NCBI RefSeq assembly: GCF_003626535.1
Contig: NZ_RBAL01000013.1
Span: 1-64,000, forward strand
Length of the DNA: 64,000 nucleotides
Direction: 5' to 3'
From: Streptomyces hoynatensis
GTDB taxonomy: Bacteria; Actinomycetota; Actinomycetes; Streptomycetales; Streptomycetaceae
Position numbers and translations under genes: made by a program. Position 1 is the first letter of the stretch. Every line of letters starts with the position of its first letter. This document shows positions 25,713-34,136 of this stretch, one piece after another. The notes beneath the pieces were generated by a model. That model made no database searches, had not been told where the DNA came from, and saw only the letters and a list, made by a program, of their open reading frames with translations.

Positions 25713-28324
25713 GGCGCCGCCTCCCCGGCCGCGAGCCGCGCCAGGACCGCGGCCAGCTGCGTGGCCTGCGCCGAGGGGTCGTCGAAGCAGAAGTTCGAGG
25801 GCCGGGCGAGCGACTGGTTGAACGGCAGGGCGCAGCCGCCGCGGCCGAAGGAGACGACGGCGGCGGGGATCGAGGAGTCCGGGCGGCTCGGGTCGCCCTC
25901 GCTGTCGAGGTCGTCGGTGATCAGCACGAGCAGCGGGGAACGCCGCCCGCTGTCGCCGAGCAGCCGGAATCCCCGGTCGAGCGCCTCGTTCACCGGGGCC
26001 CGCGCGTTGACCGCGGCGAGCGAGTCCACCTCGGCCAGGGCCTCCTCCGCGTCGAAGTCGCGCAGTTCATCCGGGCCCCGCACGCCCCCGCCGAGATCCG
26101 CGGGCGCGGTCAGCAGGGCGTAGCGGTCCCCGGGCGCGAGCTGCCCGAGGGCGCGGCGCAGCACCTCGTCGATCAGGTCCACCCGCTGCCCCGCGTAGGA
26201 ACTCGTGGAGACGTCGACGACGAACACCACGTCCCGCCCGGTGCGGGAGGTGCCGTCCCGCTCCAGGTACTCCTCGACCTCGCCCGCCGCGGGCGCGAAG
26301 GAGTCCTCGCGCAGGGCGGGCGGGGTGGCGAACTCCTGCCGGTTGAGCGGGTCGCCGCCGTCCCGCTCGTGCCCGATCCCGCGCCGCGCCTCGCGGAAGC
26401 CCTGGGCGGTGAGGGCCGCGCGGCCCTCGCTCCCGCCGAGCCAGTCCCGCAGCCGCTCCACGGCCGCCTCCCGCACCGTGGTGTCGCGCGTGGCCGACTC
26501 CCAGTGCACGGGCACGAACTCCAGGTCGAGCACCGGCACATCGCTCGGGTAGTACGCCACGTAGTAGGGCAGCGCGTCCTGCGGCGGCGTGTAGTCGAAC
26601 TCGCTGTCGCGGCCGGTCAGGCAGCCGGGCCCGCGTTCCTCGTCGAGCAGGGACACCAGGGACCGCTCCGCGATCAGCAGCGCCGCATCGCGCGCCTGCG
26701 GCCCGTCGGCCAGGCCGCACAGCAGCGCCAGGTCGTCGAGCGCGGCCGGGCCGGTGTCCGGCAGGCGGTGCGGGCCGACGGCGAGGCCGGCGTCGAGCGA
26801 GGCGTCGGAGGAGGCCGGGACCGCCCTGCGCACGGTGAGACCCGCCCCTTCCGCGGCCTCGACCAGCTCGGCGAGGCCGTGCCCGGTCTGCGCGGCGGCG
26901 AGGTCCCCGTCCTCGGGGGCGAGCCCCGGGAGTCCGCCGGGCACGGCCAGCACGGCCGGGGTACGGGCCAGCGTCACCGGCTCGCCGAGGTAGACGGCGC
27001 TCTCCGGGAGCGCGGTGGCGTCCTTGACCCGCTCGTAGGAGGCGGCCGAGGCGGGCAGCCAGACGTCGGGGCGCGGCCCGAGGTCCCGCAGCGGCCTCGG
27101 GCAGGGCTCGCCCTCGGGGCAGGCGCGTTCCGGCTCGGCCCAGGCCGCGCTGTCCCGGAACGCCTCGGACACCTGCGCGCCCGGCGCCGCGTACACGTAG
27201 GCGTTCAGCTGGCGGCAGCCCTCGGGGCGGTCCCCCAGCGGGTCCGCCGCCGCCTGGGAGCCCTCGAAGGCGGCCAGCACCTCGCTCATCGCCTGCTCGT
27301 ACTCGGGGGTGGTCAGCACCCGCAGCTGGAGCGGGATGGGGCAGCTCTCCGGCGGCGGGCTGAGGGCGTCCGCGGCCCGCACGACGCCCAGGCAGCCCCC
27401 GGCGAAGGCCAGCGCGGCAAGCGCCCCGGCCAGCCGGTGCCACAGCGGCCTGCCCCGGCCGAAGGCCCAGGTGACGGCGTCCCGCACCGCGACCCGCGTC
27501 GTGCGCGCGGCCTCCCGCAGCAGGCGCCAGGCCGCCACCAGCGGGGGCTCGTCGCCGTGGGCGGCCCGGGTCAGGCTGGTGTCCCCCGCCCCCTCCAGGG
27601 CCGTGACCTGCGGGAACCAGTCGTCCGGGTAGCCGCCGTGCCCGGCCGCCTTGGCGGCCTCCTCCGCCGCGTCCCGCGCGGCCCGCTCCCGCAGCGGCGC
27701 CGCCAGGTCCCCGACCGTCACGGACCCGCCCCCCGCGCGCAGGGCGGCGAGCAGCGCGGCGGTGAAGGGGGTCGGGCCCAGGCCGTCGCCCTTCCACTGC
27801 TGGCCGCGCGGCTTGGCCGAGGTGATCAGCGCGAACGGCCTTCCGGTGGGCAGGGGTTCGCGCTGGGCCGCGCCCGAGTAGCAGCAGTCCAGGATCAGCA
27901 CGACGCGTTCCGCGGGCGAGCCGGCGCACAGCTGGTCGCGCAACTCGCCGTATCTGATGCCCTGTTCCCAGGGCCGCTCGGTGGTCGCCTCGCGCGGCAG
28001 CAGGTACAGCTCGGTGCTCGGCCCCGCGCCGCCGTGGCCCGGGTCGAAGTGCAGGTATCCGTGCCCGCTGAAGTAGCACAGCAGCAGGTCGCGCGCCTCG
28101 CCCGCCGCGCGCCGCACGGCCCGCCTGAGCTCGGCGCCGGTCGGCGACTCCAGGGTGCGGGCGGCGACGCCGCCGGTCAGGCGCCCGGCCTCGTCGCGGG
28201 TGAGGACCTCGCTCAGCAACTGCGTGAGGTTGTGGCGCACCGAGGGGATGTCGCCGTAGTGGTCGTAGTCGGCCACTCCGATGAGGAGGACCCGGGTTTT
28301 CTTGGCCCGCGGCTCGTGGGCCAC
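25709..28324 (-). CDS. caspase-like peptidase fused to membrane helix, extracellular binding region and VWA domain
   Basis: Residues 10-250 are a caspase (peptidase C14) domain: VLLIGVADYDHYG, then the catalytic His88 in YFSGHGY and the catalytic Cys148 in LILDCCYSG. One membrane helix follows (about 295-318). Residues 325-650 resemble a solute-binding protein, with Cys pairs and the fragments PPQDALPYYVAYYPSDVP and EAVERLRDWLGG-like helices. Residues 695-871 are a von Willebrand A domain with an intact MIDAS start, DVSTS (704-708), and a late LITDDLDS. The predicted topology puts the caspase in the cytoplasm and the binding and VWA parts outside. The gene begins four bases after the EACC1-like gene and overlaps the lipoprotein gene by four, so the three form an operon. 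Caspase effectors with EACC1 partners are proposed bacterial conflict (abortive defence) systems; the trigger here is unknown. Confidence 0.88.
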   Translation of the reverse strand: MAHEPRAKKTRVLLIGVADYDHYGDIPSVRHNLTQLLSEVLTRDEAGRLTGGVAARTLESPTGAELRRAVRRAAGEARDLLLCYFSGHGYLHFDPGHGGAGPSTELYLLPREATTERPWEQGIRYGELRDQLCAGSPAERVVLILDCCYSGAAQREPLPTGRPFALITSAKPRGQQWKGDGLGPTPFTAALLAALRAGGGSVTVGDLAAPLRERAARDAAEEAAKAAGHGGYPDDWFPQVTALEGAGDTSLTRAAHGDEPPLVAAWRLLREAARTTRVAVRDAVTWAFGRGRPLWHRLAGALAALAFAGGCLGVVRAADALSPPPESCPIPLQLRVLTTPEYEQAMSEVLAAFEGSQAAADPLGDRPEGCRQLNAYVYAAPGAQVSEAFRDSAAWAEPERACPEGEPCPRPLRDLGPRPDVWLPASAASYERVKDATALPESAVYLGEPVTLARTPAVLAVPGGLPGLAPEDGDLAAAQTGHGLAELVEAAEGAGLTVRRAVPASSDASLDAGLAVGPHRLPDTGPAALDDLALLCGLADGPQARDAALLIAERSLVSLLDEERGPGCLTGRDSEFDYTPPQDALPYYVAYYPSDVPVLDLEFVPVHWESATRDTTVREAAVERLRDWLGGSEGRAALTAQGFREARRGIGHERDGGDPLNRQEFATPPALREDSFAPAAGEVEEYLERDGTSRTGRDVVFVVDVSTSSYAGQRVDLIDEVLRRALGQLAPGDRYALLTAPADLGGGVRGPDELRDFDAEEALAEVDSLAAVNARAPVNEALDRGFRLLGDSGRRSPLLVLITDDLDSEGDPSRPDSSIPAAVVSFGRGGCALPFNQSLARPSNFCFDDPSAQATQLAAVLARLAAGEAAP

Positions 28325-28328
28325 CGTC

Positions 28329-28793
28329 TCACTCCGGCTCGCCGCGCAGGTGCCGCGCCGCCTCTTCGGCCCGGCGCTCGAGCTCGGCGCGCGTGCACTC
28401 GGTGGTCGAGGTCAGCTCGATGCTCAGGGTGTCGCTCACGTCGACCGTCACGGACAGGTTCCGGCCCCGCAGGTTGCGCACGTAGTTGTACGCGGCGCGC
28501 AGCAGCCGGAACACGCCGGCCTGGATGGCGCCGGTGACGAGCGACACGAGCAGGTCCTCGCCCGGGCCCATGCCGCTGCCCTCCGCGGCGTGGAAGTCGA
28601 GCCCTTCGAGCTCCGGGTCCTCCCGCAGCCACAGCAGCAGCAGCTGGGCGTCCTGCGCCGTGGCCTCGTCCCCGGCCACGCCGAGCCGCAGGGTGACCCG
28701 CTCCCCCGTGTCCCGCGCCCGTCCGCTCTGCCCGGGCTCCGCCGCTCCCGCTGACTCTGCCGATTCCGCTGATTCCGCTGATTCCGCCGGCAA
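28329..28793 (-). CDS. EACC1-like effector-associated small protein
   Basis: This 154-residue protein precedes the caspase gene by four bases. After an Ala/Glu/Ser repeat (AESAESAESAES) it has a beta strand-rich start (RVTLRLGVAG), a helix ending in LREDPELEG, a hydrophobic helix (LVSLVTGAIQAGVFRLLRAAYNYVR) and a final strand pair (NLSVTVDVSDTLSIELTSTTE). This resembles the 'effector-associated constant component 1' family that Aravind and colleagues described as a fixed partner of variable effectors in actinobacterial conflict systems. I base this on pattern and context only. The start appears to be TTG at 28793, after GGGGGAAG with short spacing; an internal start is possible. It is the first gene of the operon. 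Confidence 0.65.
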   Translation of the reverse strand: MPAESAESAESAESAGAAEPGQSGRARDTGERVTLRLGVAGDEATAQDAQLLLLWLREDPELEGLDFHAAEGSGMGPGEDLLVSLVTGAIQAGVFRLLRAAYNYVRNLRGRNLSVTVDVSDTLSIELTSTTECTRAELERRAEEAARHLRGEPE

Positions 28794-29229
28794 CGCTTCC
28801 CCCTGTGGTCCCCCGGCCCGTCTTCGGCGACGGGCGGATTGGCGTGCCGCTCATTGTAGGAACCCACGGTGACAACTCAACAGCGCTGCGGCGAGGTTGC
28901 CCCGAACCGGGGAGCCGGGGACGCCGCCGGCGCCGGGACGGCGGGCGCCGCCGGGCCGCCACGGCGGGGACGCCCCCGGGGCCGCCTGATGGCCGCGGCC
29001 CCGGGGTGCATGTGCCGCGGGCATGGGCGCGGCACCGGTCGGGGGCCCGGGCCCTCCGCGGTGCAACCGGGCGGGCGCCGGGGGACGTTGCACTCCCCAC
29101 AGGAAGCCGTCACCGGGACCCCTCCCCGGCGGCGGGCGGCACCATCGGCATGCCGCGGGCTTCCGGCCGCGGACGTCCCGGGTCCGCCGCCCGCGCGCCG
29201 CGGCCCGGCGCGAGGCATGGGGAGGCACC
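28794..29229. other. divergent promoter region of the caspase locus
   Basis: The 436-bp gap separates the EACC1-caspase-lipoprotein operon from the divergent receptor gene. No credible coding frame is seen. It is GC-rich except around 28845-28880, where a minus-strand promoter is visible. A shared control region would let both transcripts be co-regulated. Confidence 0.55.
28853..28880 (-). promoter_or_regulatory. predicted promoter of the EACC1-caspase operon
   Basis: On the minus strand TTGAGT (28875-28880) and TACAAT (28853-28858) are separated by 16 bases. This would start a transcript near 28846, about 50 bases before the EACC1-like start. The -10 box is unusually close to the vegetative consensus for this genome. 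Confidence 0.5.
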
Positions 29230-32196
29230 GTGTGTGGTGAGGGAGAGGACGAGGCGGGGAGCGCCCACTTCCCGTCCGGCGAGGGCAGCGAGGAGTTCCT
29301 GGAGGCGTGGCTGGCCGCCGCCGTCCCGCGGGAGCGGCGCGCCAGGCACCGCCGCAGGCGCGCCGTGCTGCCGCCCGCCGTGCTCGTCACGACGGGCGCG
29401 GAGCGGCGCGAACGGGCCCGCCGGGTGAGCGCCTGGCTCGACCGGTGCCTCCACCGGCAGGGGCCGGGGCGCCGGCTCGCCGCCCTGGTCCCGCACGCCA
29501 CCCTGTCCGCCGCGGACATCGCCGCGGCCACCGGGCCCCTCACCGTGCCGCTTGCGGAACGCCTCGGCGGGAACCTGCCCCGGCGCACCGGCCGGCTGCC
29601 GCTGCGCAACCACCGGCTCGCCCTCGACCTGGTCACCCGCCTCGGCAGCCCCGCGGACGCGGCCGCCCCCGGCGCCGCCCCGGGCACCCCCGGCAGCCCC
29701 GGCACCCCAGGCGATCCGAGCCGCCCGGCCGCCGCCGGAACCCGGGACGGCGCGGGCGATCCCGGTGGCACCGCGGGCGCGGGAGGCGCGGGCGATCCCG
29801 GGAGCGCGGGGGGCGCGGGCGATCCCGGGAGCGCGGGCGGCGCGCCACCCCTCACGGCGACCGCCCTGCGCGACCACTGCTACGACCTGCGCTGCCAACG
29901 CGGCCAGCTGCTGGGCGCGTTGCGGTCCGCCGGGACGGTCCCGGACGCGGTGGCGGGCGGCGCCCTCGGCACCCTGTGGCGCTTCCTCGCCGAGCCCCTG
30001 TTCTTCCGGCTGCCCCGCTGGTGGTGGGGCAGGCACTGCACCAGGCGGCTGGTGCGGTCCCAACGGCACGGCTGGTACGCCCGGGCACGCGGCCTCGCGC
30101 ACGGCTACAGCTCGGCCGAGTTCTTCGCCGACGCGCTACAGCTTTCGCCCGCCGACCAGGAGACGGTGCTGCTGCACGCCCTGTTCGCCGACCTGGGCCG
30201 CGCCACCGCGCCGGTCCGCCTCTCCCCGTGGCGGCGCAGGCGCAGCACCCGCTACGTGTTCCTCCTCGAACTCCCGGGCGCGCTCCCGCGGGACCTGGGC
30301 GCGCGGCTCGCCCGCCCGGCCCACCGGGAACACCCCGCGGCGGACCGCGCCACCGCCTTCCTGCGCGCCTACACCCGCGCCGTCAGGGACGCCGGCTGCA
30401 CGGCGACCCTGCTGCTGGCCGTCGGCCACGCCGCGGCGGCGCCGGACGGCACCACCCCGCTCGCCGCGGCGGCGCGGCACTTCGGCCCGCCGCGCGGCCG
30501 GGAGCCCGGGGCGTTCGGCCCCCTCCTGGTCACGCTGCCCGCGGGGCCCGGCGCCTGGCCGGCGTGGGGCAGGGCGCCGCTCGCCGTCCGGCCGCGGGAG
30601 TGGCGCCTCGGCCCGGCGGCTGCGGCCTCGCTGCAGGCCACCTCGGCCGGCCTCGCCGCGTTCGGGCTGCTGGCCACGCTGGTGGGCCACCTCGCCCCGG
30701 GCGGGGAACACGACTGCCTCGGCGGCCCCCCGCCCGGCCGCTCGGGCTCCGCCGTCGTCCCCGCGCCGGAACCCGAGCCGCGGCCGGTGCCCCTGCAGGC
30801 GGAGTACCGCGCGGCCGAGGCCCTGATCGAGGAGCAGAACGCGCGGGCCGAGCAGGCCGAGGCGCAGGGCCGCGTCGTCCGCACCGTCGCCTACGTCGGC
30901 ACCCCGGTGAGCGACGACTGGGACCAGGAGCGGCAGCGCTCCGACGGGGCCGTCCCCGAGCTGCGCGGCATCGCCCTGGCCCAGGCCCAGCTCAACGACG
31001 AGGCCCGCAGCGACGACCAGAAGATCTGGCTGCGCGTCGAACTCTTCGACGCCGGGGCGCACTTCGCGGGCGCCGTCGAGGCCGCGCGGGAGATCGTGCG
31101 CCTGGCGGAGGCGGACCCCGAGGGGCTGATCGGCGTGGTCGGCTTCGCCCAGAGCTGGGAGGTGACCCAGTCGGCCGTCCGCATCCTCAACGCGGCGGAG
31201 GTGCCGACCCTCGCCACCAACGCCACCGCGGACGAGATGCAGGCCGGAACGTACTACCACCAGCTGGCGCCGCCGAGCAGCCGGGAGGCGGCCATCGTCA
31301 GCCGCTTCGTCCACGAGGCCCGCATCGTCGAGGACGGCTCGGGCGGCTGCCTGCCCGCGCGGGCCGCGATCGTCGTCCAGGACCCGGCCGACCTGTACAG
31401 CAAGTCCGTCGGCGACGGCTTCACCCGCTCCTTCGAGGCCGAGGGCGGCACCTGGCGGACGCTGTGGCACACCCCGCCGGGCGAGGGCACCGGCGCCCCG
31501 CCGCGCTCGCCCGACACGCGGATCGGCTGGGAGAGCAGCATCCACGGCGTGGCCGAGGCGGTGTGCGCGCAGCTGCGGAACGCCTCCGGCACCCCGACGG
31601 TCGTGTTCTGGGCGGCCAGGTCCCGCGAACTCGGCGCGTTCCTCAACGACTTCGAGGACTCGACGGACTGCTCGGGCGACCCGCTCACCGTCGTCGGCGG
31701 CAACGAGCTCACCAACGCCGCCCTGTCCGGGATGTACCGCACCCCCGGCTGGCTGCGCCTCTACCACGACGACCATGTGCTGCCCGTGGGCGAGTCGCCG
31801 AGCGCCATCACCGCGGAGTTCAACGCCCGGTACGCCGCCGCCTTCGGCGAGGACGACCTGTGGCGCAACGACGGGCACGCCGCGCTCGGCTACGACGCCA
31901 TGCAGGTGATCGCCGAGGCCGCCAACGACGCGTACGGCAGCACGGGTGGCCGGGGCCTCAACCGGGAGAGCGTGCAGGTGGTCCTCTACGGCGGGGTGCA
32001 CAAGGCGGGGGCCAGCGGCGTGCTCGACTACCGGGCCGGCGACCCGGTGCCGCGGAACAAGCCGCTGGTGATCCTGCGCTACGTCGACGGCCACTCGGAA
32101 CCGGTGATGTCCTGCGGCGCGTTCGCGGTGAACCAGCCGCCGGCCGAGCACTGGGGCCCGGACGGCGCCTACGACTGCCCCGAGGAGGGCGACTGA
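29230..32196 (+). CDS. membrane receptor-like protein: cytoplasmic N-domain, one TM helix, extracellular type 1 periplasmic-binding domain
   Basis: The GTG at 29230 follows GGGGAGG at good spacing and gives 988 residues. Residues 1-460 have no signal peptide, are rich in Arg and Trp, and match no family I recognise; a Gly/Ala/Pro-rich repeat lies at about 145-215. A single hydrophobic helix follows at about 465-490. Residues 545-985 are a type 1 periplasmic-binding domain like branched-chain amino-acid-binding proteins: VRTVAYVGTPVSDDW, LIGVVGFAQSWEVTQSA, VPTLATNATADEM, and NDGHAALGYDAMQVIAEAAND. The ligand domain should be outside and the N-domain inside, the layout of a receptor rather than a transporter component. 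It is divergent from the caspase operon. Confidence 0.82.
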   Translation: MCGEGEDEAGSAHFPSGEGSEEFLEAWLAAAVPRERRARHRRRRAVLPPAVLVTTGAERRERARRVSAWLDRCLHRQGPGRRLAALVPHATLSAADIAAATGPLTVPLAERLGGNLPRRTGRLPLRNHRLALDLVTRLGSPADAAAPGAAPGTPGSPGTPGDPSRPAAAGTRDGAGDPGGTAGAGGAGDPGSAGGAGDPGSAGGAPPLTATALRDHCYDLRCQRGQLLGALRSAGTVPDAVAGGALGTLWRFLAEPLFFRLPRWWWGRHCTRRLVRSQRHGWYARARGLAHGYSSAEFFADALQLSPADQETVLLHALFADLGRATAPVRLSPWRRRRSTRYVFLLELPGALPRDLGARLARPAHREHPAADRATAFLRAYTRAVRDAGCTATLLLAVGHAAAAPDGTTPLAAAARHFGPPRGREPGAFGPLLVTLPAGPGAWPAWGRAPLAVRPREWRLGPAAAASLQATSAGLAAFGLLATLVGHLAPGGEHDCLGGPPPGRSGSAVVPAPEPEPRPVPLQAEYRAAEALIEEQNARAEQAEAQGRVVRTVAYVGTPVSDDWDQERQRSDGAVPELRGIALAQAQLNDEARSDDQKIWLRVELFDAGAHFAGAVEAAREIVRLAEADPEGLIGVVGFAQSWEVTQSAVRILNAAEVPTLATNATADEMQAGTYYHQLAPPSSREAAIVSRFVHEARIVEDGSGGCLPARAAIVVQDPADLYSKSVGDGFTRSFEAEGGTWRTLWHTPPGEGTGAPPRSPDTRIGWESSIHGVAEAVCAQLRNASGTPTVVFWAARSRELGAFLNDFEDSTDCSGDPLTVVGGNELTNAALSGMYRTPGWLRLYHDDHVLPVGESPSAITAEFNARYAAAFGEDDLWRNDGHAALGYDAMQVIAEAANDAYGSTGGRGLNRESVQVVLYGGVHKAGASGVLDYRAGDPVPRNKPLVILRYVDGHSEPVMSCGAFAVNQPPAEHWGPDGAYDCPEEGD

Positions 32197-32250
32197 GCCG
32201 GCGCGCGGGGCGGGGGCGTTCACGCGGGGCGTTCGCGCGGGCGCGCTCGG

Positions 32251-32330
32251 GCGGGGCCGGCGCGTTCAGGCGGGGCCGACGCGCTCGGGCGGGGCCGGCG
32301 CGTTCAGGCGGGGCCGGCGCGTTCAGGCGG
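32251..32330. repeat. 19-bp tandem repeat between convergent genes
   Basis: Units of GCGGGGCCGGCGCGTTCAG lie at 32251-32269, 32270-32288 (diverged), 32289-32307 and 32308-32326, followed by a partial copy. The array spans the gap after the receptor gene and contains the stop codon (32323-32325) of the convergent acetyltransferase. Its GCCGGC cores could fold and help termination. Confidence 0.85.
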
Positions 32331-33090
32331 AACGGGGGCGGGTGGCGTGCCGCACCCACACGTTGGGCTCCACGTAGACCGCGTAGCCGTGCGCGGCCTC
32401 GCACCGCACCGGAACCAGCGCCCCCGGCACCTCCACCTCGCCGTCGCGGTCGAACGGCAGCCCGGTCCACTCCCGCCACTGCGCCAGGGAGCCGCTGACC
32501 GTCATCGAGGCGGGCGCGATCCCCTCCACCCGCCCGCCGGACCGCACGTGCACCCGCAGCCAGGGGTCCTCGGGCAGCCCGTCGGGGCGCAGCAGGCGAA
32601 GGTAGTCGGCCATGGGCAGGCGCGGGCGCAGGTGCTTGGCCGTCGGCCTGACCGGGGCGAGCAACTCCCCGTGCCCCTGCCGCCCGGCCGCCTGCCGCAA
32701 CGCGTCCAGCATCAGGTACGACAGGCCGCGGCCGAGGTACCCGGCGTCCACCGTGATCTCCAGCGCGCTGGCCGCCGTCGCCTCCCGGCCCCGGCTCGCG
32801 TCGTGGAAGGCCCAGCCGAGCACCCGGTCCCAGCCCTGGTCCGGGGTCTCCTCCCGGCCCGGTGACCGCGCGTCGAACGGCACGGCGAACCCCCGGGCCA
32901 CGACCCGCTCCCCCTCGGTCGCCACCACGCAGTACGCGGGGAACTCCGCCGCCACCCGCCCCAGCAGCACGTGCGCCACCACCTCGTGGTCGAAGAAGGC
33001 GGGCCAGGTGTCGGCGATCTCGTAGAGCCGTCCGGCCAGCGCGGGCCGTTCGGCGAGGGTCGTGATCCGGATGCGCGCGTCCTGTCCCAT
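32323..33090 (-). CDS. GNAT-family N-acetyltransferase
   Basis: The 255-residue protein begins with a strand-helix pattern (IRITTLAERPALAGRLYEIA). It contains a degenerate acetyl-CoA-binding segment (DAGYLGRGLSYLMLDALRQAA), which fits the R/Q-x-x-G-x-G/A motif only loosely. The C-terminal 100 residues (PMADYLRLLRPDGLPEDPW and the final YVEPNVWVRH) form a conserved extension seen in some actinobacterial GNAT-like proteins. The substrate cannot be guessed. The ATG at 33090 is the clear start. The stop lies within a tandem repeat. Confidence 0.75.
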   Translation of the reverse strand: MGQDARIRITTLAERPALAGRLYEIADTWPAFFDHEVVAHVLLGRVAAEFPAYCVVATEGERVVARGFAVPFDARSPGREETPDQGWDRVLGWAFHDASRGREATAASALEITVDAGYLGRGLSYLMLDALRQAAGRQGHGELLAPVRPTAKHLRPRLPMADYLRLLRPDGLPEDPWLRVHVRSGGRVEGIAPASMTVSGSLAQWREWTGLPFDRDGEVEVPGALVPVRCEAAHGYAVYVEPNVWVRHATRPRSA

Positions 33091-33318
33091 ACCCGCACGC
33101 TGCCACGGCCGCCCGCCGACGGCCACGCGGTTTTCCCCTTCCCCCGGGCCGCCGCGCCGGTGGACCCGGGCCCGGGGCGGGTAGAAACCCCCCGGGGCGC
33201 CCGCGAAGTGCCGGAGCGGCGAAAGGCCACCCGGGCGGCGCCCGGCGCGGCTACCGTGGGGACGGCCCACGGGCGGCAGGTCCGCGGCGGCGCGGGCCGA
33301 GGCGAGCAGGGGGGGCCG

Positions 33319-33783
33319 ATGGAGGTCTGGCAGTGCGCCGTGCTCGGCGGCGCGGGCGGAGGGCTGATCGAGCTGGTCACCCTCTACGACCGGCTCGGCT
33401 CCTGGCAGCAGGCCAGGAGAACGCCCACCGGGCTGTTGCGCAAGAACCCACCGCGCCTCGCCGCCTACGTGGACCTGGGCCCCTTCCTCGTGATCGGCGC
33501 CATCAGGATCGCCCTGGGGGCGGCCACCGCGACGGCCTTCGGGGCCAGCGGCCAGGTCGGCGGCGGCTACGCCGCGCTGACCGTGGGGGCGGCAGCCCCG
33601 GCGCTGCTGGCCCAGGTGGGCAGCCAACTGCCCGTGGTACGCGAGGCGGTGGCCACGCCCCGCGGACGCGGGGCCCGTTCCGAGGGCGACGCGGGGCAGG
33701 CGGCGCCACCGGCCGCGGACGCCCTGGGAACAGCGGCCGGTCCGGTGGCGGAAACCTTCGGCGGAGACGGGAGCGGCCAGTGA
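33319..33783 (+). CDS. small membrane protein of unknown function
   Basis: No family is recognised. The 154-residue product has two or three hydrophobic segments: VLGGAGGGLIELVTLY at the N-terminus, FLVIGAIRIALGAATATAF near residue 60, and YAALTVGAAAPALLAQVG near 85. A polar, Ala/Gly-rich tail follows. The ATG at 33319 is preceded by a G-rich stretch (CAGGGGGGGCC). Its stop overlaps the start of the next gene in a GTGA, so the two are translationally coupled and probably work together. Confidence 0.7.
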   Translation: MEVWQCAVLGGAGGGLIELVTLYDRLGSWQQARRTPTGLLRKNPPRLAAYVDLGPFLVIGAIRIALGAATATAFGASGQVGGGYAALTVGAAAPALLAQVGSQLPVVREAVATPRGRGARSEGDAGQAAPPAADALGTAAGPVAETFGGDGSGQ

Positions 33784-34136
33784 GTGACAGGAACTTCTCC
33801 TTCGGTCAGCGCGTCATCGGCGGGCTGTTCAACATCGGCAGCCAGGGCCATGTGGCCAACACGCCCCAGGTCGGCTCGGGACCGCCCCCCGAGGGGGCCG
33901 GCGCCGCGCTGCGCGAGGCCGCCGCCCAGGTACGCGCCGACCTGGAACGCGTGGTGCGGGACGAGGCAACCGACCGTCTGGAGGCCCTGCTCGACCGGCT
34001 CGACGAGGCGATGGAGGAGGGCGACCGCGAACGGCTGCGCGCCGTGGCCCCGCGGGTGGAGGAACTCGCCGGCCACTTCGCGTTCCTGGCCTCGGTCACC
34101 CGCCTCCGCGAGGCCCTCTCCGCCACCCTGGCCTGA
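33780..34136 (+). CDS. small helical protein of unknown function, coupled to the upstream membrane protein
   Basis: The start is the GTG at 33780, inside the previous stop (GTGA). Of 118 residues, the first 35 contain a motif-like segment (SFGQRVIGGLFNIGSQGHV). The remainder is a strongly predicted helical hairpin or coiled coil (RADLERVVRDEATDRLEALL and EEGDRERLRAVAPRVEELAG). I do not recognise the family. A membrane protein paired with a small soluble coiled-coil partner suggests a two-component complex at the membrane. Confidence 0.7.
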   Translation: MSDRNFSFGQRVIGGLFNIGSQGHVANTPQVGSGPPPEGAGAALREAAAQVRADLERVVRDEATDRLEALLDRLDEAMEEGDRERLRAVAPRVEELAGHFAFLASVTRLREALSATLA

